From positions 62,001-126,000 of the forward strand of contig NZ_JYLF01000002.1 of the NCBI RefSeq assembly GCF_001043055.1: DNA of 64,000 nt, in the 5' to 3' direction. The translations under genes and the position numbers were made by a program. The notes below the pieces were generated by a model. It saw only the letters and a program-made list of their open reading frames with translations, ran no database searches and was not told the origin of the DNA. Below are positions 56,227-64,000 of the stretch, one piece after another. Source of the stretch: Pseudomonas weihenstephanensis. GTDB lineage: Bacteria > Pseudomonadota > Gammaproteobacteria > Pseudomonadales > Pseudomonadaceae. Positions within the stretch are counted from its first letter, which is position 1, and the number at the start of each line of letters is the position of its first letter.

Positions 56227-56676
56227 ATGGAACACTGGAAACGCACGATCGAAAGAGCCAATCGCTGTTTCGCTGAGGGCGAGCTGGTTGATGCGCGAGA
56301 GCACTATTTGCAGGCGCTGGCGCTGGCTCAAGTGTTGTTCGAGCGCTGGAGTGATGCCGACGAAGCAGTGGCAGCCTGCGTGATTTCACATCACAACCTG
56401 GCGGACTTGCATTTACGCCTCAATCAGCCGGAAGAAAGCGTCGAGTACCTGTGTTCGATTCATCAACGCTTGTTACACACCATGCAGAACCTGCGATTCA
56501 AGCCCGAACTGCGTGAAGCCGCGTTACGTCACAGCAGTAAAACCTATGTGGAGCTGTTGAATTTCATCAGTGAACACGGCGAATACCCGCGCTCTGATCT
56601 CTTGCTCAAAAATACGGCTGCCCAATCCAGTCGCGCACTCTCCACAACCAGTGGTCACATTCCAGGAGTCCATTGA
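56227..56676 (+). CDS. OrfX, helical protein between fumC and sodA
   Basis: 149 residues, all-helical in appearance with a TPR-like start ([20 protein letters not shown], then [14 protein letters not shown]). It matches the orfX position of the P. aeruginosa fumC-sodA operon; function unknown. ATG 56227 is chosen behind GGAGGCGC; a TTG at 56215 is in frame. It is 1 nt from sodA and therefore probably coupled. Confidence 0.8.
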   Translation: MEHWKRTIERANRCFAEGELVDAREHYLQALALAQVLFERWSDADEAVAACVISHHNLADLHLRLNQPEESVEYLCSIHQRLLHTMQNLRFKPELREAALRHSSKTYVELLNFISEHGEYPRSDLLLKNTAAQSSRALSTTSGHIPGVH

Positions 56677-56677
56677 T

Positions 56678-57289
56678 ATGACGTACACCTTGCCTGCCTT
56701 GCCTTACGCCTACGACGCGCTTGAGCCACATATCGATGCGCAAACCATGGAGATCCACTACACCAAGCATCATCAGACCTATATCAACAACTTGAATGCG
56801 GCAGTCGAGGGCACCGAGTGGGCACAGTGGCCCGTCGAAAAACTGGTGGCCGGCGTGCATCAGTTGCCCGAAAAGCTGCGCGCAGCGGTGATTAATCAGG
56901 GCGGCGGGCATGCCAACCACTCATTGTTTTGGGAGGTGATGAGCCCTAAAGGCGGTGGCAAGCCCGAAGGTGCCTTGGCCAAGGCAATTGATGAGCAACT
57001 CGGTGGACTGGAGGCTTTCAAAGACGCGTTTACCAAAGCGGCATTGACGCGTTTCGGCAGCGGTTGGGCCTGGTTGAGCGTCACCCCGCACAACACCCTG
57101 GTGGTGGAGAGCAGTGGCAATCAGGACAGCCCGCTGATGAGCGGTAACACGCCGATTTTGGGCCTGGATGTGTGGGAGCACGCCTATTACCTGCGTTACC
57201 AGAACCGACGGCCTGAATACATCAATGCGTTTTACAGCGTCATCAACTGGCCTGAAGTAGCGCGTCGCTATCAAGCAGCTATGGTCTAA
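56678..57289 (+). CDS. sodA: Superoxide dismutase, Mn type
   Basis: Removes superoxide without iron. 203 residues. The metal ligands sit in [27 protein letters not shown] and [16 protein letters not shown], and Mn-type context residues ([19 protein letters not shown]) are present. ATG 56678 is chosen at the family start [18 protein letters not shown]. With fumC it forms the iron-sparing part of the Fur regulon. Confidence 0.95.
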   Translation: MTYTLPALPYAYDALEPHIDAQTMEIHYTKHHQTYINNLNAAVEGTEWAQWPVEKLVAGVHQLPEKLRAAVINQGGGHANHSLFWEVMSPKGGGKPEGALAKAIDEQLGGLEAFKDAFTKAALTRFGSGWAWLSVTPHNTLVVESSGNQDSPLMSGNTPILGLDVWEHAYYLRYQNRRPEYINAFYSVINWPEVARRYQAAMV

Positions 57290-57314
57290 GCCTACACAAA
57301 AGGATTAGGCGGAT

Positions 57315-58208
57315 ATGGGCACGCAAATTTTGGCGGTCGGCGGCGTGCGAATGTTTCGCTATGCCCTCGGCACGCTGTTGCTGTTGGCGGGCACTGCATT
57401 GTTGGTGGCCAAAGGATTGGTGTGGCTGGATCTCGAACCCAAGATGCTCAGGGCCCTGCAAGGCGGGGCCTTGTGTGCCTTGGGAACAGCGCTGGGCGCC
57501 GTACCGGTGCTGGTGATCCGTAATATGCCGGTGGCGGTCAGCGATACCTTGTTGGGATTTGGTGCCGGGGTGATGTTGGCGGCCACGGCCTTCTCCCTGA
57601 TTGTGCCGGGTATAGCCGCTGCGCAAAGCCTTGGACTGTCGGCGTGGGCGTCAAGCGGGCTGGTTAGCGGGGGCATTCTGCTGGGTGCCCTGTGCTTGTT
57701 TCTGGTGGACTTGAAAGTGTCGGGTGCCGGGCCTGAAGTCATTGTCAGTCGCCCTGGAGAGCCTGTTATTGCCCCGCGCATCTGGTTGTTCGTGATTGCG
57801 ATTGTGGCTCACAACATTCCTGAGGGTATGGCTGTCGGTGTATCTGCTGGTGGTGGAATGCCGGATGCCGACAGTCTGGCAATGGGCATTGCGCTGCAAG
57901 ATGTGCCCGAAGGCTTGGTCATTGCACTGGTGCTGGCAGGTGCGGGCATGTCGCGGGTCAGGGCGTTCTTGATTGGCGCAGCGTCCGGTCTGGTCGAACC
58001 CGTGTTTGCAGTGCTGTGCGCCTGGCTGGTGAACCTGGCGGAGTTGTTGTTGCCATTGGGACTGGCCCTGGCTGCGGGGGCGATGCTATTGGTGGTTACG
58101 CAGGAAGTGATCCCGGAATCGCGACGTAATGGTCACGAAAAGCTGGCCAGCCTTGGGTTGTGTGTGGGGTTCTGCGTGATGATGGTGATGGACACGGCGT
58201 TGGGATAA
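57315..58208 (+). CDS. ZIP-family metal transporter
   Basis: 297 residues with about eight hydrophobic helices. The ZIP metal site is HNIPEGMAVGVSAGGGM, with a second QDVPEGLVIALVLAGAG. It probably imports Zn2+, Mn2+ or Fe2+; Mn supply for the neighbouring Mn-SOD is an attractive idea given position 25 nt after sodA. ATG 57315 is used; MFRYALG at 57351 is a shorter option. Confidence 0.87.
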   Translation: MGTQILAVGGVRMFRYALGTLLLLAGTALLVAKGLVWLDLEPKMLRALQGGALCALGTALGAVPVLVIRNMPVAVSDTLLGFGAGVMLAATAFSLIVPGIAAAQSLGLSAWASSGLVSGGILLGALCLFLVDLKVSGAGPEVIVSRPGEPVIAPRIWLFVIAIVAHNIPEGMAVGVSAGGGMPDADSLAMGIALQDVPEGLVIALVLAGAGMSRVRAFLIGAASGLVEPVFAVLCAWLVNLAELLLPLGLALAAGAMLLVVTQEVIPESRRNGHEKLASLGLCVGFCVMMVMDTALG

Positions 58209-58240
58209 ATCACGGCCTGTAGTCGCTGTCGAGGTATGAG

Positions 58241-58345
58241 ACTGCGATCGGGCGCGAAGCGATCGTAAAACCGCTAACAGCGGGGTATCTGGACTCACGA
58301 GGTTAAATGGCATGACGGCTGCTTCGCAGTCGGACGCAGCCTGGC
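58241..58345. repeat. REP/BIME-like inverted pair after the ZIP gene
   Basis: Left arm GACTGCGATCGGGCGCGAAG (58241-58260, continuing CGATCG) and right arm GGCTGCTTCGCAGTCGGACG (58318-58337, continuing CAGCC) are inverted relatives of each other and look like the common P. fluorescens extragenic palindromes. They stand between convergent genes and may form a bidirectional transcript end. Recognised by eye. Confidence 0.55.
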
Positions 58346-58383
58346 ATTACTCGTCAGCTGTTACGAGTCATGCAGCGCAGTAG

Positions 58384-58656
58384 CTATTCGCCTTCATCGA
58401 AGAAGTTGTTGATGAGGGCGACCAGCGCATCCAGCGCTTCCTGTTCTTGTTCACCTTCAGTTTTTAGATGGATTCGGGTCCCTTTGCCTGCGGCGAGCAT
58501 CATCATTGCCATGATACTTTTGCCGTCGACCATGGTCTCAGGCGTGCGACCTGCTCGCACCTGGCAAGGGTACTTGCCCGCAATACCTACGAACTTGGCG
58601 GATGCCCGAGCGTGAAGGCCCAGCTTGTTGATGATTTCGATTTCCATAGCTGGCAT
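58384..58656 (-). CDS. ptsO: Nitrogen-PTS phosphocarrier NPr (HPr-like)
   Basis: Carries phosphate from EI-Ntr (PtsP) to EIIA-Ntr. 90 residues. The phosphorylated His15 lies in KLGLHARASAKFVG, and the Ser-site region reads VDGKSIMAMMMLAAGKGT. It is 15 nt after rapZ and ends the rpoN gene cluster. Confidence 0.94.
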   Translation of the reverse strand: MPAMEIEIINKLGLHARASAKFVGIAGKYPCQVRAGRTPETMVDGKSIMAMMMLAAGKGTRIHLKTEGEQEQEALDALVALINNFFDEGE

Positions 58657-58671
58657 TGCGGGGTAGGTCCT

Positions 58672-59529
58672 TCAAGTAAGGTCGCGGTGGCGAACCTGAA
58701 CGTTTTTCAGGGTTTCTTGCAGGCATTTGCCCAAGCGCTCAGTCAGGTACACGGAGCGGTGATGCCCGCCAGTGCAACCAATACCAATGGTCACATAGGC
58801 GCGGTTACTGGCAGCAAAGCGGGGCAACCATTTGAGCAGATAACTGGAGATGTCCTGATACATTTCCTCGACATCCGGTTGTGCTGCCAGGTACTCGGCC
58901 ACCGGTTGATCCAGCCCGGATTGCTCACGCAACTCGGGTTTCCAATACGGATTGGGCAGGCAGCGCACGTCAAACACCAGGTCAGCATCTACCGGCATGC
59001 CACGTTTGAAGCCAAACGACTCGACCAGAAAGGCGGTGCCAGGTTCAGGCTTGTTCAGCAGACGTAGTTTGATGGTGTCGCGTAGCTGATACAGGTTCAG
59101 ATTGGTGGTGTTGATTGTCAGGTCGGCCAGATCTGCGATCGGACCAAGCAGTTGGGTCTCATCGCGAATGGCCTCGGCCAGCGAGCGGCTGGCGCTGCTC
59201 AGCGGGTGCCTGCGGCGGGTTTCCGAGAACCGTTTGAGCAGCGTCTCCTCGTCAGCGTCCAGGTACAGCACATCGCACTGAATATGGCGGTTGCGCACTT
59301 CTTCAAGCAGCTGTGGAAAGCGCGACAGATGGCTAGGCAGATTGCGCGCATCAATCGACACGGCCACCAATGGCTGCGCCAATTCAGTGTGAATCAGCGC
59401 TCGCTCTGCCAGCTCAGGCAGCAAACCGGCGGGCAAGTTGTCGATGCAGTAAAAGCCGTTGTCTTCGAGGACGGCCAGGGCAGTGCTTTTACCGGAGCCG
59501 GAGCGTCCGCTGACAATGATTAAGCGCAT
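58672..59529 (-). CDS. rapZ: RapZ-family RNase adaptor / nucleotide-binding protein
   Basis: 285 residues. Walker [10 protein letters not shown] (8-16), [15 protein letters not shown], and the conserved C-terminal [20 protein letters not shown]. In E. coli RapZ guides RNase E to GlmZ and controls glucosamine-6-phosphate synthase; in Pseudomonas the target is less clear. It starts 2 nt after ptsN. Confidence 0.94.
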   Translation of the reverse strand: MRLIIVSGRSGSGKSTALAVLEDNGFYCIDNLPAGLLPELAERALIHTELAQPLVAVSIDARNLPSHLSRFPQLLEEVRNRHIQCDVLYLDADEETLLKRFSETRRRHPLSSASRSLAEAIRDETQLLGPIADLADLTINTTNLNLYQLRDTIKLRLLNKPEPGTAFLVESFGFKRGMPVDADLVFDVRCLPNPYWKPELREQSGLDQPVAEYLAAQPDVEEMYQDISSYLLKWLPRFAASNRAYVTIGIGCTGGHHRSVYLTERLGKCLQETLKNVQVRHRDLT

Positions 59530-59531
59530 GT

Positions 59532-59996
59532 TTATTGACCGTTCTGTTCGTCCAGAACAACCTGATACAACGCTTCGTTGCTGGGTGCAAGGCGTAGTTT
59601 TTCGCGAACTTCTTTGCGATCGAGCATGCTGGCGATCTGCCGGAGCAGCTCCAGGTGTGCGTCGGTGGCCGCTTCTGGCACCAGCAAAACGAACAACAGG
59701 TCGACCGGCGCGCCATCAATGGCGTCGAAATCTATGGGGGCATCCAGGTGCAGCAAGGCGCTGACAGGCGTCTCGCAGCCCTTGAGGCGGCAGTGGGGGA
59801 TTGCGATGCCGTTGCCAAAACCGGTTGAACCCAATTTTTCACGGGCGATCAGGGCCTCGTAAACAGCTTGCGTATCCAGTTCAGGCACTTCTCGGCCGAT
59901 CAGGTTGGCAATTTGTTCGAGGGCGCGCTTTTTACTGCCGCCCGGCACGTTCACGAGTGAACGGCCGGGGGTCAGGATGGTTTCAAGTCGGATCAT
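59532..59996 (-). CDS. ptsN: Nitrogen-PTS EIIA component
   Basis: Regulatory EIIA-Ntr of the nitrogen PTS; controls K+ uptake, carbon/nitrogen balance and, in Pseudomonas, polyhydroxyalkanoate levels. 154 residues, EIIA-Ntr fold. Phospho-His68 lies in [18 protein letters not shown]. It is 12 nt after hpf in the rpoN cluster. Confidence 0.95.
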   Translation of the reverse strand: MIRLETILTPGRSLVNVPGGSKKRALEQIANLIGREVPELDTQAVYEALIAREKLGSTGFGNGIAIPHCRLKGCETPVSALLHLDAPIDFDAIDGAPVDLLFVLLVPEAATDAHLELLRQIASMLDRKEVREKLRLAPSNEALYQVVLDEQNGQ

Positions 59997-60008
59997 GGGT
60001 AGGGAGTG

Positions 60009-60314
60009 TTAGCGGCCAGTGCCTTGAAGGAGGCTCTGCTGCTTTTCCTTATGCTTTTTGATTTGGCGATCCAGCTTGTCGGTCAGGTCGTCAATGGCTG
60101 CATACATATCTGAATGCTCCGCATTGGCGACTACTTCCCCGCCGGGTATACGCAAGGTGGCTTCGATTTTCTGCTTCAGCTTTTCGACAGTCATAATGAC
60201 TTGCACGTTGGTGATTTTGTCGAAATGCCCCTCAATTCGTTTGAGTTTTTCGCCGATATAAGCGCGCAGCGGTTCAGTCACTTCCAGTTGGTGTCCACTG
60301 ATGTTGACTTGCAT
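60009..60314 (-). CDS. hpf: Ribosome hibernation promoting factor, short form
   Basis: Binds the 30S decoding centre and promotes 100S dimers in resting cells. 101 residues, short HPF type without the C-terminal dimerisation domain. MQVNISGHQLEVTEPLRAYI opens it, followed by KLKRIEGHFDKITNVQVIM. ATG 60314 has AAGGAGAAA upstream. It is 75 nt downstream of rpoN. Confidence 0.95.
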   Translation of the reverse strand: MQVNISGHQLEVTEPLRAYIGEKLKRIEGHFDKITNVQVIMTVEKLKQKIEATLRIPGGEVVANAEHSDMYAAIDDLTDKLDRQIKKHKEKQQSLLQGTGR

Positions 60315-60389
60315 ACAGTTTCTCCTTCGTTGCCAGTGCATAAAGCGGCGGGTGGGAATACCCGCCACTGGAACGCGGTGGCAGGCCCG

Positions 60390-61892
60390 TCACATCAAAC
60401 GCTTACGCTCGCTCGAAGGCGCGATCCCAAGGGACTCGCGGTACTTGGCGACCGTACGACGGGCTACCTGAATACCTTGTGCCTCCAGTAAACCAGCGAT
60501 CTTGCTGTCACTCAACGGCTTTTTCTGATTTTCAGCCGCGACCAGTTTTTTGATGATCGCGCGAATCGCTGTGGACGAGCATTCGCCGCCTTCAGAGGTG
60601 CTGACATGGCTGGAGAAAAAGTACTTCAATTCATAAATGCCCCGCGGGGTATGCATGAATTTCTGGGTGGTGACCCGTGAAATCGTTGATTCGTGCATGC
60701 CGACGGCTTCTGCAATGTCATGCAACACAAGTGGCTTCATGGCTTCGTCGCCATACTCCAGAAAACCGCGTTGATGCTCGACAATTTGCGTCGCCACTTT
60801 CATCAGGGTTTCGTTGCGGCTTTGCAGGCTTTTGATAAACCAGCGGGCTTCTTGCAGTTGATTGCGCATGAACGTGTTATCGGCGCTGGTGTCCGCACGG
60901 CGTACAAAACCTGCGTATTGCGCGTTAACCCGCAGACGTGGCACGGACTCTTGATTGAGCTCCACCAGCCAGCGTTCGTTGTCTTTGCGCACGATAACGT
61001 CCGGCACGACGTATTCGGCTTCGCTTGATTCAATTTGCGAGCCTGGACGCGGGTTCAGGCTTTGCACCAGCTCGATGACCTGGCGCAGTTCGTCTTCCTT
61101 GAGCTTCATGCGCCGCATGAGCTGGCTGTAATCACGCGCGCCCAGCAGGTCGATGTAGTCGGTGATCAAGCGTTTGGCTTCAGCCAGCCAAAGCGTTTTT
61201 TCCGGTAACTGACGCAATTGCAGGAGCAGGCACTCGCTCAGGTTGCGCGCCCCGATACCCGCAGGCTCGAATTGCTGGATGCGATGCAGGACGGCTTCGA
61301 TCTCATCGAGTTCAATGTCCAGTTCAGGATCAAAGGCTTCGAGGATCTCTTCGAGGGTTTCGTCCAGATAGCCCTGATTGTTGATGCAGTCGATCAGGGT
61401 TACACCGATCAGTCGGTCGGTGTCCGACATGGGCGCTAGGTTCAATTGCCACAGCAGATGACTTTGCAGGCTTTCGCCAGCGGATGTGCGCGTGGTGAAG
61501 TCCCATTCGTCGTCATCGTTGCTGGGCAAGCTGCTGGCGCTGGTCTGGTAGACGTCTTCCCACGCGGTGTCGACAGGAAGCTCATTGGGAATACGGTCGT
61601 TCCACTCGCCGTCTTCCAGGTTGTCCACAGTGGGGGCGGACTCTTGGTAAGAGGGCTCTTGGATCTCGTTGATATCGTTTGTGGGTTTTTGCTCGATGTT
61701 GTCAGCCAAGGGGTCCGTATTGTCGAAATCTTCGCCTTCTTCCTGGCGTTCGAGCATCGGATTGGATTCCAGGGCCTCCTGGATTTCCTGTTGCAGGTCC
61801 AGGGTCGACAATTGGAGCAGGCGTATGGCTTGTTGCAGCTGAGGTGTCATTGTCAGCTGCTGGCCCATTCTCAGGACTAGCGATGGTTTCAT
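60390..61892 (-). CDS. rpoN: RNA polymerase sigma-54 factor
   Basis: Sigma factor for activator-dependent promoters (nitrogen, flagella, and hrpL through HrpS-type activators). 500 residues. The activator-interacting Gln/Leu-rich N-terminus ([20 protein letters not shown]), an acidic linker (about 50-120), a core-binding domain, a helix-turn-helix, and the C-terminal RpoN box [10 protein letters not shown] are all present. It links functionally to the HrpS-type protein at the left end of the window. Confidence 0.98.
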   Translation of the reverse strand: MKPSLVLRMGQQLTMTPQLQQAIRLLQLSTLDLQQEIQEALESNPMLERQEEGEDFDNTDPLADNIEQKPTNDINEIQEPSYQESAPTVDNLEDGEWNDRIPNELPVDTAWEDVYQTSASSLPSNDDDEWDFTTRTSAGESLQSHLLWQLNLAPMSDTDRLIGVTLIDCINNQGYLDETLEEILEAFDPELDIELDEIEAVLHRIQQFEPAGIGARNLSECLLLQLRQLPEKTLWLAEAKRLITDYIDLLGARDYSQLMRRMKLKEDELRQVIELVQSLNPRPGSQIESSEAEYVVPDVIVRKDNERWLVELNQESVPRLRVNAQYAGFVRRADTSADNTFMRNQLQEARWFIKSLQSRNETLMKVATQIVEHQRGFLEYGDEAMKPLVLHDIAEAVGMHESTISRVTTQKFMHTPRGIYELKYFFSSHVSTSEGGECSSTAIRAIIKKLVAAENQKKPLSDSKIAGLLEAQGIQVARRTVAKYRESLGIAPSSERKRLM

Positions 61893-62004
61893 GGCAGGGG
61901 CTTAACACCTTATTCGCCGGCGCACATGGCGCCATCCACTACAAGGGCGCGTGAGCGCCAAACATAAGCAAATTATATGCCTGAAACCGTAGCGTTTGCC
62001 TAGA

Positions 62005-62049
62005 GGCGTTTTCAATTTGCCCGAATGAGGTGGGCAAATTGAGAACGCC
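62005..62049 (-). other. 18-bp inverted repeat between lptB and rpoN
   Basis: GGCGTTTTCAATTTGCCC (62005-62022) and GGGCAAATTGAGAACGCC (62032-62049) pair over 18 positions with one G-U, loop GAATGAGGT. It starts 29 nt after the lptB stop and lies about 110 nt before the rpoN start. It lacks a T tract. Confidence 0.75.
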
Positions 62050-62078
62050 TGCAAGGCAGGTTGAAGCAGGGGAGGGGC

Positions 62079-62804
62079 TTACAAGCGGAACTCGTTGCCC
62101 AGGTACACTTCTCTCACCAGTTTGTTGGTCAGAATCGTTTCAGCGTCGCCTTCAGCAATCAGTTGTCCGTCGTTAACGATGTAAGCTGTTTCGCAAATAT
62201 CGAGAGTTTCGCGGACGTTGTGATCGGTGATTAGCACGCCAATGCCTTTGGCCTTGAGGTGATGGATGATTTGCTTGATGTCGCCCACAGAGATCGGGTC
62301 GACACCGGCAAAGGGTTCATCGAGCAGGATGAACTTGGGGGCAGTGGCCAATGCGCGGGCGATTTCTACCCGGCGACGCTCGCCACCCGACAGACTCATG
62401 CCCAGGTTGTCGCGAATGTGGTTGATATGGAATTCCTGCAACAGGCTTTCCAGCTCTTTGCGACGACCTGCTTTATCCAGTTCCTTGCGCGTTTCGAGGA
62501 TCGCCATGATGTTATCGGCGACCGACAATTTGCGGAAAATGGAGGCTTCTTGCGGCAGATAACCGATACCGGCGCGTGCGCGACCGTGCATCGGCTGATG
62601 GCTGACATCCAGGTCATCAATCAACACGCGGCCCTGATCGGCCTGCACCAGGCCCACGATCATGTAGAAGCAGGTGGTCTTGCCGGCACCGTTAGGGCCG
62701 AGCAAGCCTACAATCTGCCCGCTGTCGATCGACAGGCTGACGTCACGCACTACCTGACGGCTTTTGTAGCTTTTAGCCAGATGCTGGGCTTTCAGAGTTG
62801 CCAT
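62079..62804 (-). CDS. lptB: LPS export ABC transporter ATP-binding protein LptB
   Basis: Powers extraction of LPS from the inner membrane with LptF and LptG. 241 residues. Walker [13 protein letters not shown], the Q-loop region, ABC signature [17 protein letters not shown] and Walker [13 protein letters not shown]. The ATG overlaps the lptA stop by one base; rpoN follows. Confidence 0.97.
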   Translation of the reverse strand: MATLKAQHLAKSYKSRQVVRDVSLSIDSGQIVGLLGPNGAGKTTCFYMIVGLVQADQGRVLIDDLDVSHQPMHGRARAGIGYLPQEASIFRKLSVADNIMAILETRKELDKAGRRKELESLLQEFHINHIRDNLGMSLSGGERRRVEIARALATAPKFILLDEPFAGVDPISVGDIKQIIHHLKAKGIGVLITDHNVRETLDICETAYIVNDGQLIAEGDAETILTNKLVREVYLGNEFRL

Positions 62805-63349
62805 TACTGGGCCTTCTGCGCGTCAGTTTTTTTCTTCGGCTGGATCACCATGTCGATACGAGGGCGAGGCGCAGTAACGCTGCTGCCAGTGGCGCGACCC
62901 GCATTGGCGACTTGTTTGACCGTGTCGTAGACGATTTTCTCGCCTTCGGTGGTGTTGCCGTCGTTGATTACCTTGGCTTTGTCGATCAATACGATGCGGT
63001 TTTGCGGCGCATGGTACTGAATGGTCACGCCGTAGGCTTGAACCGGTTTAGGGTCTGTGGCTTTTTGCAGTTGCTCAAAGTAGGCCAGGTTGCCGACCGA
63101 GGTGACCACGTCAATTTCGCCCGCAGCATTGCGCGTGATAGTGACCGTGTTACCGGTAATTTTCATCGAGCCTTGAGTGATGATTACGTCGCCCTTGTAG
63201 GTCGCGACGCCTTTTTTATCATCCAGCTGCGCTTCGTTAGCCTGAATGCGGATAGGCTGTTCGTTGTCGTTCGGCAGAGCCCAGGCGCTCACGCTTCCCA
63301 GTGCTGCGCTCAGGCTGAGCAATAAAGGGAGGGTTTTAACGAGACTCAT
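62804..63349 (-). CDS. lptA: LPS transport periplasmic protein LptA
   Basis: Builds the periplasmic bridge for LPS. 181 residues. A signal peptide is cleaved near SAWA|L (about 24). The OstA/jellyroll repeats follow ([20 protein letters not shown], then [20 protein letters not shown]), with a basic tail. It overlaps lptC by 14 nt. Confidence 0.95.
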   Translation of the reverse strand: MSLVKTLPLLLSLSAALGSVSAWALPNDNEQPIRIQANEAQLDDKKGVATYKGDVIITQGSMKITGNTVTITRNAAGEIDVVTSVGNLAYFEQLQKATDPKPVQAYGVTIQYHAPQNRIVLIDKAKVINDGNTTEGEKIVYDTVKQVANAGRATGSSVTAPRPRIDMVIQPKKKTDAQKAQ

Positions 63350-63908
63350 ACTGTCCTCTTACGTTGGACAGCAGGTCCATCCTGCCGTCTTTCAAATATG
63401 CTTTCATGCCATTGGCGGTGGTCACACCGCCAGCGCCGTCGATTCTAACGGCTTGCTCGGTCTGCGCATATTGCTTCTGTGGGAATACTGTCATGCGTGA
63501 GCTGGTGATGATCAGCTCGCGGTTTCGTTCGTCGGTACGCGCGACCCGTACCGAGTCGATCAATTCGACTTCAGTGCCATCCGGGTTCACTTCGCCACGC
63601 AGGCTTTGAACGTGCCACGGGAAGGTGGTTCCGCGGTACATCTGCAAGTCCGGGTTGGTCAGCAACGTCACTTCGCTGGCCTTGAGGTGCTCGACTTTGT
63701 CGGACGTCATTTCGTATTGCAGCTTGCCGTCCGGCAGGTACTGAAGGCTGTGCGCATTGATAGCGTAATAGTCGATAGCGGTTTCATCGACGGCCACGGC
63801 GGGTTTGTCGAGGAAGCGCTCCGGGCTGATATTCCAGTAGCCAACGGCGGCAAACAGCGCAGCAATGACCCCGAATAACAGGAAATTGCGAATTTTTTTA
63901 CTCAGCAT
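63336..63908 (-). CDS. lptC: LPS export protein LptC
   Basis: Bitopic inner-membrane protein that hands LPS from LptBFG to LptA. 190 residues. A single N-terminal membrane helix (FLLFGVIAALFAAVGYW) is followed by a periplasmic jellyroll domain (YEMTSDKVEHLKASEVTLLT ... GVTTANGMKAYLKDGRMDLL). It lies 8 nt after kdsC in the usual kdsC-lptC-lptA-lptB order. Confidence 0.94.
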   Translation of the reverse strand: MLSKKIRNFLLFGVIAALFAAVGYWNISPERFLDKPAVAVDETAIDYYAINAHSLQYLPDGKLQYEMTSDKVEHLKASEVTLLTNPDLQMYRGTTFPWHVQSLRGEVNPDGTEVELIDSVRVARTDERNRELIITSSRMTVFPQKQYAQTEQAVRIDGAGGVTTANGMKAYLKDGRMDLLSNVRGQYESR

Positions 63909-63916
63909 AGAAAGCT

Positions 63917-64000
63917 CTATAGGTAGGCAGCGTGAGCGGCATCAAGGCGGCCTTGGGCGCGCAGGATCAATTCACAAAACTCTCGGGCGGCACCCTCACC
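63917..64000 (-). CDS. kdsC: KdsC, KDO 8-phosphate phosphatase (3' end only)
   Basis: Only the last 27 residues are in the window (GEGAAREFCELILRAQGRLD then AAHAAYL, stop TAG at 63919-63917). They match the C-terminus of Pseudomonas KdsC, the HAD-family phosphatase making KDO for LPS core. Order kdsC-lptC supports it. Confidence 0.85.
   Translation of the reverse strand, partial: GEGAAREFCELILRAQGRLDAAHAAYL

Noticed and set aside
54732..56261. 509-codon minus-strand frame opposite fumC
   Set aside because: Antisense shadow with no domain; fumC is certain.

Overview
The window is a stretch of a Pseudomonas chromosome, most like the P. fluorescens/P. putida lineage. The evidence is a set of typical Pseudomonas gene orders: lptA-lptB-rpoN-hpf-ptsN-rapZ-ptsO, fagA-fumC-orfX-sodA, mreBCD-maf-rng-yhdP-nit-tldD beside gatCAB, tRNA-Gln between ispE and prs, and a light-response photolyase neighbourhood. 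No integrase, insertion sequence, prophage or CRISPR array was seen. The window cuts one gene at each end: the secretin hrcC on the left and kdsC on the right.

Positions 1-5369 (all minus strand) hold part of an Hrp1-type type III secretion cluster in the order hrpS - 62-residue small gene - hrpA-like pilin - hrpB - hrcJ - hrpD - hrpE - hrpF - hrcC. Two HrpL-type promoter boxes are readable, one before the small gene and one with perfect consensus inside the 3' end of hrpE. Compared with the P. syringae order, no hrpR, hrpZ harpin or hrpG is present in this segment, and an extra small hydrophobic gene precedes the pilin. An AT-rich gap of about 0.5 kb and a FUSC-family membrane protein separate this accessory cluster from core genes.

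Positions 7.3-19.2 kb are housekeeping: ychF-pth, rplY, prs, tRNA-Gln, ispE-lolB-TPR lipoprotein on the minus strand. Divergent from them is hemA-prfA-prmC-moeB-murI, a compact operon with overlapping or abutting genes. A pagL lipid A deacylase and a small cysteine-cluster protein follow.

Positions 20.2-31.4 kb hold the most interesting accessory block. A tightly packed minus-strand operon runs from a TudS/DUF1722 (RudS-type) desulfidase through a MerR/LitR-like regulator, a photolyase, an SDR, an FAD oxidoreductase, DUF1365 and a cyclopropane-fatty-acid-synthase-like methyltransferase to DUF2878. It is preceded by a promoter flanked by two copies of a TGTACA-N12-TGTACA-type operator. A third copy stands between an FAD oxidoreductase and a TIGR01777 epimerase/hemH pair. 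I read this as a light/near-UV response island that couples DNA repair, tRNA thiouridine chemistry and membrane lipid modification.

Positions 31.4-53.9 kb are again mostly core functions: uraA-upp and hpt (base salvage), a WbuC cupin, an AEC transporter, a Ca/Na exchanger, an RlpA-like lipoprotein, gatCAB (tRNA amidation), mreBCD (rod shape; mreC apparently starts at ATT), maf, rng, yhdP, a nitrilase-family amidase, tldD, darP and pmbA. Positions 54.4-58.2 kb are an iron-starvation operon (Fur box, fagA, fumC, orfX, Mn-type sodA, ZIP transporter) that replaces iron-dependent enzymes with iron-free ones. Positions 58.4-64 kb are the nitrogen PTS / sigma-54 / LPS-transport cluster. Starts were re-chosen in many genes from ribosome-binding sites and family N-termini.
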